In this document: in pieces, positions 47,706-60,268 of the stretch
How positions within the stretch are numbered: the first letter of the stretch is position 1
How the letters are laid out: every line of letters begins with the position of its first letter
Assembly (NCBI GenBank): GCA_964019165.1
Contig: OZ025271.1
Span: 10,859,775 to 10,923,774, forward strand
Length of the DNA stretch: 64,000 nucleotides
Direction: 5' to 3'
Source of the DNA: Mastigias papua
Lineage: Eukaryota; Cnidaria; Scyphozoa; Rhizostomeae; Mastigiidae
The notes under the pieces: model-generated
What the model saw: the letters and a program-made list of their open reading frames with translations, nothing else
Databases searched by the model: none
What the model was told of the DNA's origin: nothing
Translations under genes and position numbers: made by a program

Positions 47706-48071
47706 TTGTCTCTTTTCCTGTACAAGACGAATCCCTATTTCTCAGAGTTCTTTACAACTAAAGAAATAATCTATGATCTGAGAATAAAAAATCTCCTCCA
47801 GATACCAAAAGTAAAAACATCCTCGTATGGACAAAGCTCCCTATCGTTTAGAGGTAGTATACTTTGGAACACTCTTTCAGACAGCATAAAATCGGCTCAA
47901 AATATTAAAGGATTTAAAACAATGATCAAAAACTGGAAGGGAGAAAATTGTACCTGTATTATTTGTAAATAAAAATATTGTAATTAAATAGTTGGTGTAT
48001 ATTAGTTTATTTTTGAACTACGTTTTTTACCAACTGTAAATAAATTAGTTATTATTATTATTATTATTATT
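47706..48071 (+). mobile_element. LINE 3' fragment with (TTA)n tail, copy 2
   Basis: Equivalent of 9001-9366. Confidence 0.7.
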
Positions 48072-48181
48072 GGTACTAGTAAAAGTATGAATATTTTAAT
48101 GCAAAGTGCAAATACACTCTGGAATACCTAAGATGACTACCATAAATGATCGATTAAGCACCAGATGATGACTACCACAGT

Positions 48182-49029
48182 TTTCATATATCGTAATTCA
48201 TCAACGATCATTGCCGATGCAGGCTCCCGATGATCGGAGATTATCCCCGATGGCTTAAGACTTATGAAAATTGCACTATCGGCAGCCATCGGGGATCATC
48301 CCCGATCATCGGGAAAGTTATACATGTTTGACTTGCCCGATGGCTCCCGATGAGCAAAAGCTTGAAAAACAATAGATTTACAAAATTTTTTATTGTTAAT
48401 GATGCCTCTTGTCACGTTGGGAGAGAAATTGGAATGCATGAACCAGCAATCTAGCCTGAATTTGCCATAACCTACGGAAGCAAATGAAATGACGCTCTTT
48501 CTATGGAGAGTATTAGAGTTTCAAGGGATTCCAAAGAATTTCACACCGAATACTCCAAATGGAATGGATAATCCAAATTGCCTAAAAAATAATCCCTGCC
48601 CTGTAGTTTGATTTCATGCACTATTGTATTGAAATGGCATAGCTCATTGCTTGCTTGAAATATCCTGCGCACCTAGAATCACTTCTTTCTGGAGTTTTTG
48701 CATTGGAGAGACGCTTCTTTTCACTTAAAAGTACAATTATGGATAGGAGACGTGCTTGGATTTCTTAATCTCTCAACGAAAAACACTACACATCCGCCAT
48801 AGCCAAGGAACACTCCACTTCCTACTCAAACATTGACACCATTAGGCGCTCTTTGTTCATCGGAGATCATCGCCGACAATCGGGGATCATCGCCGACCAT
48901 CGGGCATCATTGCCGACCATCGGGGATCATCGCCGACCATCGGGGGTCATCGCCAACCATCGGGGATGATCCCAATCACCAGGGTGTCTTATATCAGCAA
49001 TGATCACCGATGAATTACGATATATGAAA
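48182..49029. mobile_element. MITE with 21-bp TIRs and five 20-bp repeats, copy 2
   Basis: Equivalent of 9477-10324; the tandem units are at 48866-48965. One base differs at 48776. Confidence 0.75.
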
Positions 49030-49892
49030 GCAAGGCAAAAGCGCTCGTTCTGGTATACCGTGGCACATTGCAAACGCTTATCACAAGGAATGATGGCCAA
49101 AAAGGATAAATGGTGCTCCAGAGTTTCAAAACGATCCAAAGTTGACCACGCTATTTAATTTCCTAGACCACATTCTCGCTTTTCAAGACCACGCAAAGTT
49201 GCTCAAGGTACCAACAGATGCCGATTGCTCTGTCTTCGTTTTCGCGAGCACCTTCGCCATTGTGTCAAATTACAAAAGGAGTCTCATGGAACCACAACTT
49301 TAATCAACTCACCATATTTTCGCCATGAATCCACAGCTTTACGCCACATTTCACTATCTATAAGAATAAATAAACTCCTAAAACTATTTTATGCGTAATA
49401 ATAATGGCAATTAGAGCCCAGATTACTTTTCCCCCGTCCTTTTCTCACACCAAATCACGCAATCAAAGCAAATCTATAACAGTTGAGAGTCTCCTCTTGA
49501 GATGAGCAGTTGTCGTGAAAGCGAGTGTTGGAAACAATGCAATAAAATGACTATTTATTACGAAATTCGGATAAAAATTAACTGCATTCAATTTGCTGGT
49601 GGTAAATGACACCAATTGATAAGACTTGCGGTTTCATTCGTGTAGAGAACGTGAATTTGCATCCGTTGACTCCAACTAGACATGGAACAGGAAAGTGAAA
49701 AATTGGAGCTTATCAAGAAAAAAAACAGTAATATTTCCAATGAAAAATAGAATGAAACCGGACGATTTTGTAATTTACTTACTGACTTTTAGCAGATGAA
49801 TTAGAGTAGTAATTACACATATACACTTGAGGATAATGGAATTACATGTTGTAGAAGGACTTTGCTTCCATGAAATTTAAGTCCATGAAATT

Positions 49893-50012
49893 GACGTTTC
49901 ATACTCTGACGAGTGTCGGACAAGAAAAGCTGTCAGTATGCAAAAAGAATGTTCCCGCTTTCTCGTGCTATAGTGCAGTTCTGTAGTACCAACAGACTTG
50001 TCACGAAATTTA
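49893..50012. repeat. Repeat R, left unit
   Basis: It starts with the 29-bp segment shared with 51565-51593 and continues with a diverged version (roughly 80% by eye) of the sequence following it there. It forms the left border of the segment missing from copy 1. Confidence 0.75.
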
Positions 50013-51213
50013 AGTAGGCCTAATGGACTGCTATGCATGGGCAATTTTGCATTCATTGTATTTTGGACTTTCTATAGCGTAAATCGTTTAGTTATATATT
50101 GCCAAGTAGGACAACAGTATTGCAGAAGCGAATTTAGGATGGTATTTTGCAAATTTGGAAATAATTAATATTACCAAATTTACTTACATTGTATTCAATT
50201 TGGATTAATCATTGATGTGCAACTATATTGGACATATTGAAACACACAAAGCATATCATGGAAATGTAAGTTTTGAATTACTATTGTTTCCTGTATATCT
50301 CTAAGTGTAAAGCAGTGGTGTAGTACAGTGACGTCACAAACATCTATTCTTCAGACTTAGCATATTTTTACCATATGGGGTTTTAGCTTGGTTCACACAA
50401 GTTGGAAACTATTGTTAGGTATTAAACTCCTAAAATCCCCACTGAAATGTATGCAATACAAGTGAAGTTTGTCTTTTATAACTAGTGTACAATGTGTCAT
50501 TTGAACTGGGAGCCAAATATTAACTACTCTTCACATGTGGTTTGTTGCAACATCAAACTTTACCCCACTGTCTGCTAATAACTGAAAAATTAGAAATTGC
50601 CTCCAAGTACCCCACCACTTACATAATTTCTACATCCGTGCCATACATCATCCTATTGCCTCTTTTCATCCTTTAAAATTATAACATTCCCAACATAAAC
50701 TCTCTTCATACATTATATCAAAAGTCAATCCTACTATATAATTGATATCATTTGAAACCAGGGAATCCCAAGCATTTCTTCCTAAACCCATAATCTCCTT
50801 TCTGGACATCTAATTTGACACTGGCAAAACCCCTAAGTTCATGTTTATATTCTAGAAAAACAACCTGTTGCACATAAAATGTTGGTTTTTTGATGTAAAA
50901 ATATATTAATCTATTGAAGAAAGCAGGTATTGTTTTGGCAAATTGATAAATATATTCACTAAGAACATTATCTAACTTATAGACATTGATATAATAGCCC
51001 TTCAGACTTTGTTTGAAAGATCACTTGATTGCCGGATATAAATATTATCCAAACTCAAAACCAAAATCACCTTATAACTCTTGTCCTGTTATAAGTTCTA
51101 CTTTTTTAATAATCCCCTTACTTAAAATTAAACAACACATGAAATCCAATCAATTGAATACAAAAGTTGTTATTTTCTAATGAACCATTTAATTGTTTAA
51201 CAAACATAATATC
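49922..51213. other. Copy-2-specific intron sequence, no gene recognised
   Basis: About 1.3 kb of AT-rich sequence, absent from copy 1, within the intron between the NACHT exon and the tail exons. After the R unit (to 50012) I see no frame, RNA gene or terminal repeat. Confidence 0.5.
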
Positions 51214-51642
51214 GCACGAAAAAGCGGTACCATGTTTTAACCATACTGAAAAGCTTATTTTCGTCCGACACTCGTCAGAGTATGAAACGTCGGATAGCGA
51301 CCGAAAGGTGAACCGAAATTTATAGCCAGATGCGGGTACACGTGATATGATGAATAATGTGTCCAGTTAGCCTTATGATTGGCCACTTGGCACCTATTCA
51401 CCATTGTTTACCTGAAGAGTCCAAGTGAGAAAATGACTCTTCAAGTAAACAATGGTGAATAGGTGCCAAGTGGCCAATCTTATGGATAACTGGGCACATT
51501 ATTCATCATATCACGTGTACCCGCATCTGGCTATAAATTTCGGTTCACCTTTCGATCGCTATCCGACGTTTCATACTCTGACGAGTGTCGGACGAAAATA
51601 AGCTTTTCAGTATGGTTAAAACATGGTACCGCTTTTTCGTGC
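51214..51642. repeat. Long hairpin (429 bp), arms of 207 bp
   Basis: Arms 51214-51420 and 51436-51642 are inverted copies with only about six mismatches seen and a 15-base loop (51421-51435). The outer 78 bp of each arm is the intron sequence also present once in copy 1. The inner part, 51292-51564, is a foldback element starting GGATAGCGA. It could fold into a long RNA hairpin when transcribed with the intron. Confidence 0.9.
51292..51564. mobile_element. Foldback (MITE-like) element inside the hairpin
   Basis: A 273-bp near-complete palindrome, ends GGATAGCGA / TCGCTATCC, with blocks ATTTATAGCCAGATGCGGGT and ACACGTGATATGATGAATAA in both arms. No coding capacity. Its flanks are themselves inverted copies, so a target duplication cannot be read. 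Confidence 0.6.
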
Positions 51643-51675
51643 TGTAGTGAAGTTCTGTAGTACCAACAGACTTTA
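51565..51675. repeat. Repeat R, right unit
   Basis: Right partner of the direct repeat; its downstream flank continues identically with copy 1 from 11188 on. Confidence 0.75.
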
Positions 51676-51813
51676 GACATAATATCAAACTGCATTTCTT
51701 CTGTCTGAAATATTTGAATTGCAATTTTAATAAAATTATAAAATTGCTAATTATCACAAATGGTACTTTATGAATTAGAAAATAACAAATGATTAACCAG
51801 CAAAACATCTTAC

Positions 51814-53876
51814 CTTCATTGCCATTTCATGGCTCATTCTAGTAGTGCAATCTTCTATGATCAATCTCTCAGTCTTTAATTCTCCTTTCCCATGTCTTTT
51901 TTCAATCATCTCCACCATCCTCTCCCACCATTCATTATTAATGCCCAGTCCCCATAACCCAAACACTTTGCATGACATCCCCCAATCGCATACGTTGATC
52001 AAACTTTCAACTGTCTTCAATTGACAGTATCCTATGCCCAAACCTTTCAACTGCCAACAATTCGAGTCGTCTTCAGTGATGTCATCACTGAACTCGCAAC
52101 CAACAATGTCTACCCTTCCACGATATCGATTCCCTTCTCTTCCTCCAAACTTCCTACAAATGGCATTCACACTTGTTTTCATTCCGCGTAACCAGATGCC
52201 CTCACTACCAATGCGAAACCGCTTCTTCACCGTAACCGCATCCAATTGTTCAAATGTTGACACTCTGATCAGCTTAAACTGAACATTTGCGAATGCCATT
52301 CGAATATCGTCCTCCTTCCATCCGCAACTTTCCAAGTGCCTACAAATTTCGCAAATATTATCGGTTGTTATTTCATCTGATCTAAAGTCATCACCATGGT
52401 ACTTTCTAATAACTGACTTAACAAACTTCTTTTCTTTAAAATTCTCATGTAAAAAGCAAGTAATAATTTCAAATGATCTTCTTAATTTAGTCTCATGATC
52501 CAACCCACACTTATCTAATATTTTAATTACATCACGTAATAATTGCTTCTCATTTGCTTCTTGTTCTAATCCTACAACATTCTTTAACATTTCTTTTATT
52601 ATTCCTCCATATGAAAATCCTGACAATAATCGACATACAAATGAGACAACTTCAATACATCCTTTCTTCAAATTGCACTTTATAATTTTCTTCAGATTTT
52701 TCCTACCCTTTTTACATATGTAAAGGGCTGAGAGAAATTCCATCAGTGATATATGTTTAAATTGATACTTCTCTCCAAAGTTGTTTCCCACATTAACAAA
52801 CAGACTTCTGATAAATGCCTTCTCCTCATCAGTTTTCCCAAGTTCTGATTCAATGTCCCCTTCAAAAATAATCTTGTTTTCTTTAAGTAAATCATAACAA
52901 AGTTCACTCAGGGAGGCCAATGTTTTTGAATATTTTGTAAAAATCTGTGAGATTGTTCTTTGGTCTTGTCCTTCCTTTTTATCGGCATGTTGTTTCAGCA
53001 ATAGATAAACAGTCCAACAATATAACTCAGTGCTGTTCAAAACAGTTTGCCCATTCATTAAAATGGCCACACAACAAAATGTATTCAGAAACTGTGGCAC
53101 ATGCATGATGGGAAGACAACCTTTTGAAGAGGTTCTTACATTGCTTTTATCTACTTTGTGATCTTCACGAGATGAGAATTTGTCAACATATTCATCAATT
53201 TGATCCTCACTTAGTCCATTAATTTCCACTATAAACAAACCACCCATGGTATCATGATTAGTTACTTTATCTTCGATGTGGGGTCTTCCAGTAAGTATAA
53301 CTTTAGATTTATAGTAAATCTTACGTCTTAGAAGCTGCCCAATGATTGAACCTTTTTCAGTTATATCAAAGAGTTCATCTAGGCCATCTATTATAAACAA
53401 GACCCCTTCTCCATCTCCCAAATCGTAATCAACTTTACTTTTAATGAATTCACCAAGGATTTCATGTTTCTCCAGCTTCGCCCCTTCATGGCCCTTGAAG
53501 TAATTCAAGTCTCTACATTCAAACATGACACACATTTTAAAGTTTTGATAAATGTCGCCATTTGCCCATCCATAAGTCAACTGTTTGGCAAGAACTGATT
53601 TTCCCATTCCCGCAATGCCACGAATAAAAGTTACACGGTGTTTGTTGTCAATCAAATTAGATATATCAATAACATCACCTGTGACTTCTTTAAGATTTTC
53701 CAAATGCCGTTTTGCTTCATCTCTGAAATTGCATTTGGGTCGACAGCAATGGCCTATTTTTAACTTTACGGCAAAATCAGAGACATCTACTTCTCTAAGG
53801 ACTATTCTGTTGTTTTCGTCTACCTTGTGAATTTTATGTGTCTTATGAAGTTCTTTGTAAGTCTCCTTTATTTTAT
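51814..53876 (-). CDS. NACHT NTPase exon, copy 2
   Basis: Equivalent of 11437-13499. One coding change was seen at 52734, turning FKHISLMEFIS into FKHISLMEFLS in the winged-helix motif. Walker A and B are identical. Confidence 0.9.
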
Positions 53877-55469
53877 CTACAAGATAAATACAGTTTAAGT
53901 AATATTTCAGTAAATAAAAAGAGATTATTTGAAAGAGACAGGAAAGAGAGACAAAAGTGGGAAAAGAGAATAATTCAATGTGGAAGTTTCTCTGATTCCT
54001 TCTATTTATGGCATTGGGGGGAAGTAACTCTTGAGACAAACAATAGAACCTTCAGCATAGTGAAGTTGAGAAGGGTACATGTTTTTGCTTATGAACCATC
54101 AAACATCTCGTTACTTTCCTGGCACTGCTTAACAAAGTTGACAAAATCGCCCCCAATACACTGAACTGCTTTTTATTTGTCATGCATAGTTTCTTTTAGC
54201 AAAAGATCACTCAAATCCCTTTATTCTACATCTCTATTTTTCCTTTACCAATCAACGCTCTCAATCGTGCGGAGTCTAGGTCAGTCTTTCAAGCCATGCA
54301 TGCCATCCAATTCGGACCCTAGTCAAAGGAGGTGCCTATAAAATCAAGTGCACTAGATACTCGCTTTTCTCAAAAGCACCTCTAAGATGTTGTCTGAATT
54401 TTTGCATGAAGCTGCAAATTGCATGTGTACAATTTTTTATTCACCCATAAAATTGTAAACTACGATAGCTTTGATAAACTGTATTTTAAAGTCAATATAA
54501 ATGGGGTCGATGACGCTGTATTGATATTGGGTCCTCTTGATTTGCTTATCAGATCGTATAAAAATGCCCAATGTCATTTCAACTCTGAATTATAGGCAAT
54601 TCCAAACAAGACGATCTTCTATCCAAAACATCAATCTCATACTCATGCTTTTTTTCTTTTACATTCTTAATGGTCCTATACCTACCACTGAAGGTAGTGC
54701 AACTTTCTTCCTAGCAAAACAGATTCAGTACAATTTATGATGATGAGAACAATCATAGTTTTAGCTCAGCTGATTCGATAAGCCCATCCTAAAATAATCT
54801 CATCATTTTACACAATGCATTATGGGATTTCAGTTATATACTTACCTTTGAAAAGTATGGCTGCTAACAGCGGCCAAGAACCTCATCTGGAAAATGTACA
54901 TAATAAAAGCGTCGCGATGTAAGGGCTCGTTCCATCTTACTTTAGGAAGTAAAAGATTATTCAGTTTTTCGAATTTCGAGGTAGAACGAACTCCGAAACA
55001 ATACTGATGTCTTTCCATGGATAAATGTGTAAGATTTTGAAGCAGTTCATATTTCAGAAGGATGAAGTATTTTTGAATGGAAAAGTGTGATATTACGGCA
55101 TTTCAAGGCGAAAATGTGTCAGGACTAGCATTCGAAGTGAATATTTGGGAAATTGGCTTTTGCAAATTAAAGCGAAAAGTTTATAGTTCATGAAGTAGTT
55201 TGAGGTAAGTTGACCTTGTAGATTCCACATGCTATCACCTTCTTGAAATAAGTTGGAAATTCGATTAGATAAAAATGAGGAGTATCTAAAGAGCTTTTTC
55301 AAGCGATAAAAATGACAAGTCTGATAGTAAGCATTATCAACAAAACCACATATAAGGCCTGTGTTCTTGTAGGAACCAAGGAAATGGAAGCTTACCAGAA
55401 TGACATGCCCATTGGCATTACAAAATACAACTCACCTGAAACTACCCCGTGATCTAGAATTGAGACGAT

Positions 55470-55495
55470 GATCACGTGATATATATCACGTGATC
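55470..55495. repeat. 26-bp palindrome, copy 2
   Basis: Equivalent of 15093-15118. Confidence 0.6.
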
Positions 55496-56819
55496 CCCGT
55501 GATCTATTCTGACTGTTGTGAACCAATTCAGCAGAAATAATTCTACTATCATGAAGTCTTATAAATTCTGGCTATAAAGGCATTGAAACATCGCACACTT
55601 TTTTTGTCTCTTGAATATACATAGTATTTATGCCTCATTTTCCATCATCTTTACCAACTCTATGCTTTTTCCTGTCATTCTTCCCAGGTTTAGTGTGGCT
55701 ATTTTTAGGCTTCTGATTTGTCGCAGACTTCTAGCTTTTGTTCTCTTTGTGCAATGAACTTAGTAGTGTCATCACCGGTTTTTCGCCTAAGTTCTTTCGA
55801 TTTTTCAAAATTGTCGTTCATTGCTTAGAGTAAGGATTTGCTAATCGGAAAAAACCTACTTACGATCTCATTATTAAGCACCAATTTCGGTGATGCACGA
55901 GTAAGATTCTTCAGAAAATGAGTGTTACAACACTATTTTGTTACGTCACTTTCAACTAATAAACGTCCACACATTGAACGGTACTCCTTCAGTGCAATTC
56001 TGTCAAAACATCTCACTTGTACTATAGAGTTTGCTTCACTTCAGAGATGAGGAAATCAAGAATAATTTTCATGAATAAATAGAGTGAGTGAACGCCATGA
56101 ACCGCCAAAATCATGCTAGTAAGATTGCCAAGAGCAGACCCTTTGCCACTGTTAGCCGTCATTTTCAGCAGGGTGGTGCAATATTTTTTGTAGGTAAGTG
56201 TACTACTCAGGTATGTTGCGATAACAAATGGTTATTCACTATAGTAGCCTAGATGGAACATACATAACAATGGAAGCAAACAACCAGCAGACACATATTT
56301 TGATGAGCTTCCCTCTCCTGTACCGCCATCTCTCTCCTGACAGCCCCTCTTAAAGACCAAAACTTTATTTAGTACTCAAGCACTCAATAAGGAAAACTCG
56401 ATATTCATAATATTCGGACCAACCAATCAGCAGGTGTTTATTTGAATGCTCCAGGCACTCGTTAGGATAAATTAGATATCCATAGCGATGAAGGCAACCA
56501 ACCAAACGTACGTACGTATGATTTTGATGATCATTTAGAAGCAACGGGCAAATACATTCCATTACATTCTAATGAAACGGCACTCTTGCAGACATATCAA
56601 TGAACATGTCTAAAATAGGACAATGCAGTCATCACTTTTCACCCCATGCCCTCTAAACAGTACTTCCGCTATTACGGTCTACTGTCTAATACTCGATTGT
56701 TCAAGTTTGAAAGCACATCTTTCAGTTTTATCTATGTTCAAGTTTCAAATAAACGTATTAAAAATTACTTCACGTTCATTCAAAGCATATAGCAAACAAA
56801 ATAATCAACAATCTCTTAC

Positions 56820-57332
56820 CGATATCACTTTGCTCAATCATCGTCTGGGTAATTGGTGACTTTTCAATAGCACTGATCTTACGTTCAGCATCTTCTCCGA
56901 ACAGCTTCTTTACTGCACTTTTGATACTTTTTATGTGAATTTCAAAATCATCACTTGAGCATGCCATACTTTCGGGATGGGCAAAGAATTCATTTCTGAT
57001 CTTTCTCAGTTTGTCTATCTCTATAAATTCAGAGCTGCTCTCTTTAAACTTGAGATCTGAGAAAAGAAAAATCTTACATAATGCAGTTGTGTCCCACTTA
57101 CTTACATCTCCAGTCTTCATCTTTTTCTTGTAATCTTTGTTCCTTTCCCTGAATTTTTCTCCTAATGATTCCCATAGTTGATCCCCACATTGTTCAATAC
57201 TCTTCCACATCTCAGGCATATTCTCTTCATTCCATTTCTTTATGAAGAGTGCTCTCAAGTGATTCGCAACAATGTCCACAATGATGTGTGAAAGCTTCAC
57301 AAAATTGTTTCTCTCAGCGGTTAATTCAATGC
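56820..57332 (-). CDS. HEPN exon B, copy 2
   Basis: Equivalent of 16443-16955; no difference seen. RNEFFAH is intact. Confidence 0.82.
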
Positions 57333-58198
57333 CTAGAATCAAATTTAGAATGACAATCAATGAAGAAAGTTGACAACACTCCAGCAAGTGAAGATGTCAG
57401 AAGAAATATATCTCCATTGAATGTGCACTGCAATCGAGACAGAAGGGACACGATAATTCAACGATGCATTTCAAAAAGCAATATAAATTATCAACTGGTG
57501 TAATCTTAGATAATAAAACCAATCGATATATGGACAAACTTCTACTATCTCTTAGATCGATTGATTTTGAAATCGCATTAAAAAATCACAGAAAATTGCA
57601 AAGAAATTAGGACTTGCACTCTCAATGTGAAAAGCTTATAGGAGTACACATTTTTTATCATTTGCTTCGAAAGGGTTAACGTATTGTACAATTTGTTGTA
57701 AATATCCAGCATTTTATTCAGGAATAAGATTTGTATGTACCCGATTGGGTTCCTGTGTACAAATCCAGCACTATTACCATGTTTACCTGTATGACAGTCG
57801 TACAACCTATGATGGTGTCGCATAAACGAGGGATCAGTAAGCCTTCTCTATTTCGTTTCTCTTCTAAATCTAAACAATTCCTGCGACTTTTTATTGTTAA
57901 GCTTCATTGATTCGCTGGTACTTTACAATAATAACATAAGCTGCACTATAGCATGAAAAAGTGGGAGCATTCTTTTAGCATACTAGAACATCTAGATATC
58001 GTGCAAGGCACAGCCCTACTATTGAGCGTGCATTTCTCAATGATGAAATTGAAAAGATCAACGCTAAACAAAATTAAAACAACTTTGTTAAAATAAAATT
58101 TAAAAAAGTATACTAAAAGAATGTTCCCGCTTTTTCGTGCTATTGTGAAGTTCTGTAGTACCAACAGACTTTTCACGAATTAAATAAGCAGTTCTATG

Positions 58199-58339
58199 TT
58201 TGAACGCGTACGAAATGGAGATCAGCGCTCTTGGCAAGATTTGCCCTACTTCTTGAGCTTGTAGCTCAACATATCAGCGACAAAATTGATCAAAGTATTC
58301 ATTGCAGCTTTGAGCTCCCAACTAACCTCACTACCATGA
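58199..58339 (+). pseudogene. Relic antisense frame, copy 2
   Basis: Equivalent of 17822-17962, with the same internal stop. Confidence 0.4.
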
Positions 58340-58488
58340 AGGAACTTTTAATATCAGTTTTCTCCGGTTCTTTATCACAAAATCTTGCCAACTGTAGTGT
58401 AAACAACACTATCTCCCTGAACAAAAAGATAAAATCAAAGGTGACTCGTTAAGACATAATGAAACGCTATATTCAGACAATAACTTAC

Positions 58489-59091
58489 CAGAAGTTTGTT
58501 CTGTACCAGACTCTACAACATTTTCTGATTCAATGCTAGGCCCCATCTCAGTTCTCGGCTGCATACAATACTCATCAGTTTTGGAAGATTCAATTTCTGA
58601 GTGCCAGGTCTTAGAGATTTCATCTTCGACGTCTTTTTGAAACAACTTCTTTGCTGCACCAGTGATGTCTGCTATCATGTTGTCACTTTCAGCTGGTGAA
58701 CTTGCTTTACACGATGCAAACTGAGAGCTTGCTTTTCTGAGCTTTACTATGTCTCCTTTAACTGACTTGTCACACATGTTCAGGCCAAAGTCAATCATGA
58801 CACCTACCAAGATATCAGTACTCCACTCTTCTTCATTCCCACAATGCAATTTGTCCTTGTACTCATTGAATTTCTTAAGGTCCTTCTTCCCAAGGTCTTT
58901 TTCAGGTACTGCATTAATAAGAGCAGAGCCAGATTCATTGCAACTTGTCCATGGTTGTTCTGGAAACTTTGTATTCCAACGTTCAATGAAATACTGACGC
59001 AGATATTTCGGAATAGCTTGTGAAATAATGAAAGATAGCTTCTCATAATGGTTTGGTATCATACCTGATTTCTCCATACTGTCCATTGGTT
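58489..59091 (-). CDS. HEPN exon A, copy 2
   Basis: Equivalent of 18112-18714. It differs at 58666 (G to A on the plus strand), changing MIADTTGAAK to MIADITGAAK. The degenerate SSQFASC motif is unchanged. Confidence 0.75.
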
Positions 59092-59935
59092 CTAAAAATT
59101 GATATAATTTTAAATACTCGTTGGTCTCTAATGAATGGATGAATTGGAATAAGAAGGGAAGGACTTGGAAAACTTTGAGAAAATCTATGATTATTTGTAA
59201 GAAGGAGAATACGACAGAAATATGTATCAGCACAATACAAATATTGGACTCAGCAATCTTAGCATCATTCATAAAACATCATGAAATAAGCTATGAAAAT
59301 GACTCAAACTGCAAGCATTTTTATTTTTTCTCATGTCCACGTTGCTGGAATCAATAAGTGGAAGGGGATTCTAATAGGCTTCGGGGGGTTGGGAAGACTT
59401 GCAAAAATGATAAACATCCCCCTACCCGTCTACTAGAAACCAAGGAATAGCATCGTGATGATATGAGTGGCAGATTTTTCATAACCAAATGAATAAATTC
59501 TACTGGAATTTTCTTTAATATTTGTCAATTCTTCAATATTCTACAAGCAACAATGTCTACTTCATGCCTTACTCGTACATAGTGCAGTTATGTCCGAAGA
59601 ATTTTGGAACGGTACTCTATGGGGTGGTTTAATAAAACCTTTCTAGGGGTACTATGCTTAAAGACTGTTTCAAAAACAATTCATATTTTACAGTCATACT
59701 ACTCTGTCTGTAGAAAGTGGTATTCGATGTGTAGCTGAACTTACAATAGTCAGAGTGATTTTAATGAATGAGCCCACATTGGGAGACCCCCACTCGCTAG
59801 GTACCAAATTATGTAAGAGGAAAGCTAAAGGAAAGACATAGATGACATCAGATTAGCTGGAAATTTGACCACCAAAGGTCTGAGCTGGACTGCACCAAAG
59901 ACCTGGAGCATATTCTCACTATGATTGACTCATGT
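59092..59935. other. No gene recognised; 5' flank of copy 2 gene
   Basis: Same as 18715-19558; the substitution near 18970 falls here. Confidence 0.4.
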
Positions 59936-60180
59936 GCAGAACTGAAAACAAACAACCAGCAAGATACAGCAAACGGAATTCTTTTCTTTAAATCTAAACA
60001 ACAGAATCAAATGAAACTAGTTTAATATTCCTAATTTTATTATTTGTTTTCTTGTATGCAATGAATAGAGATTTGCGTTTAAGTCTCTCAATTTCTTTAA
60101 GTCATTAGGTAGGATCCATTTGTAAATAATGTTCTTTCAAATTAAGAGATGATTTTATCAGTATGGAATTCTAAGCCAAT

Positions 60181-60249
60181 AAGACTCTAAAACACGTGAC
60201 ATAAACATTACGTCACCTCGATTCTGATTGGTCGGTAAGTTTTGGTGGG
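60181..60249 (+). repeat. Left terminal inverted repeat of ISL2EU element
   Basis: 69 bp; differs from the right TIR at positions 25 and 54. It contains CACGTGAC and TTACGTCACC, resembling E-box and CRE sites, upstream of the YqaJ gene start at 60269. Confidence 0.92.
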
Positions 60250-60268
60250 CAAAACATATGGCTTTAAA

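Noticed and set aside
60242..60268. Earlier TTG start for the YqaJ protein
   Set aside because: Eukaryotic context; the ATG at 60269 has a good initiation context and the upstream codons lie partly in the TIR.
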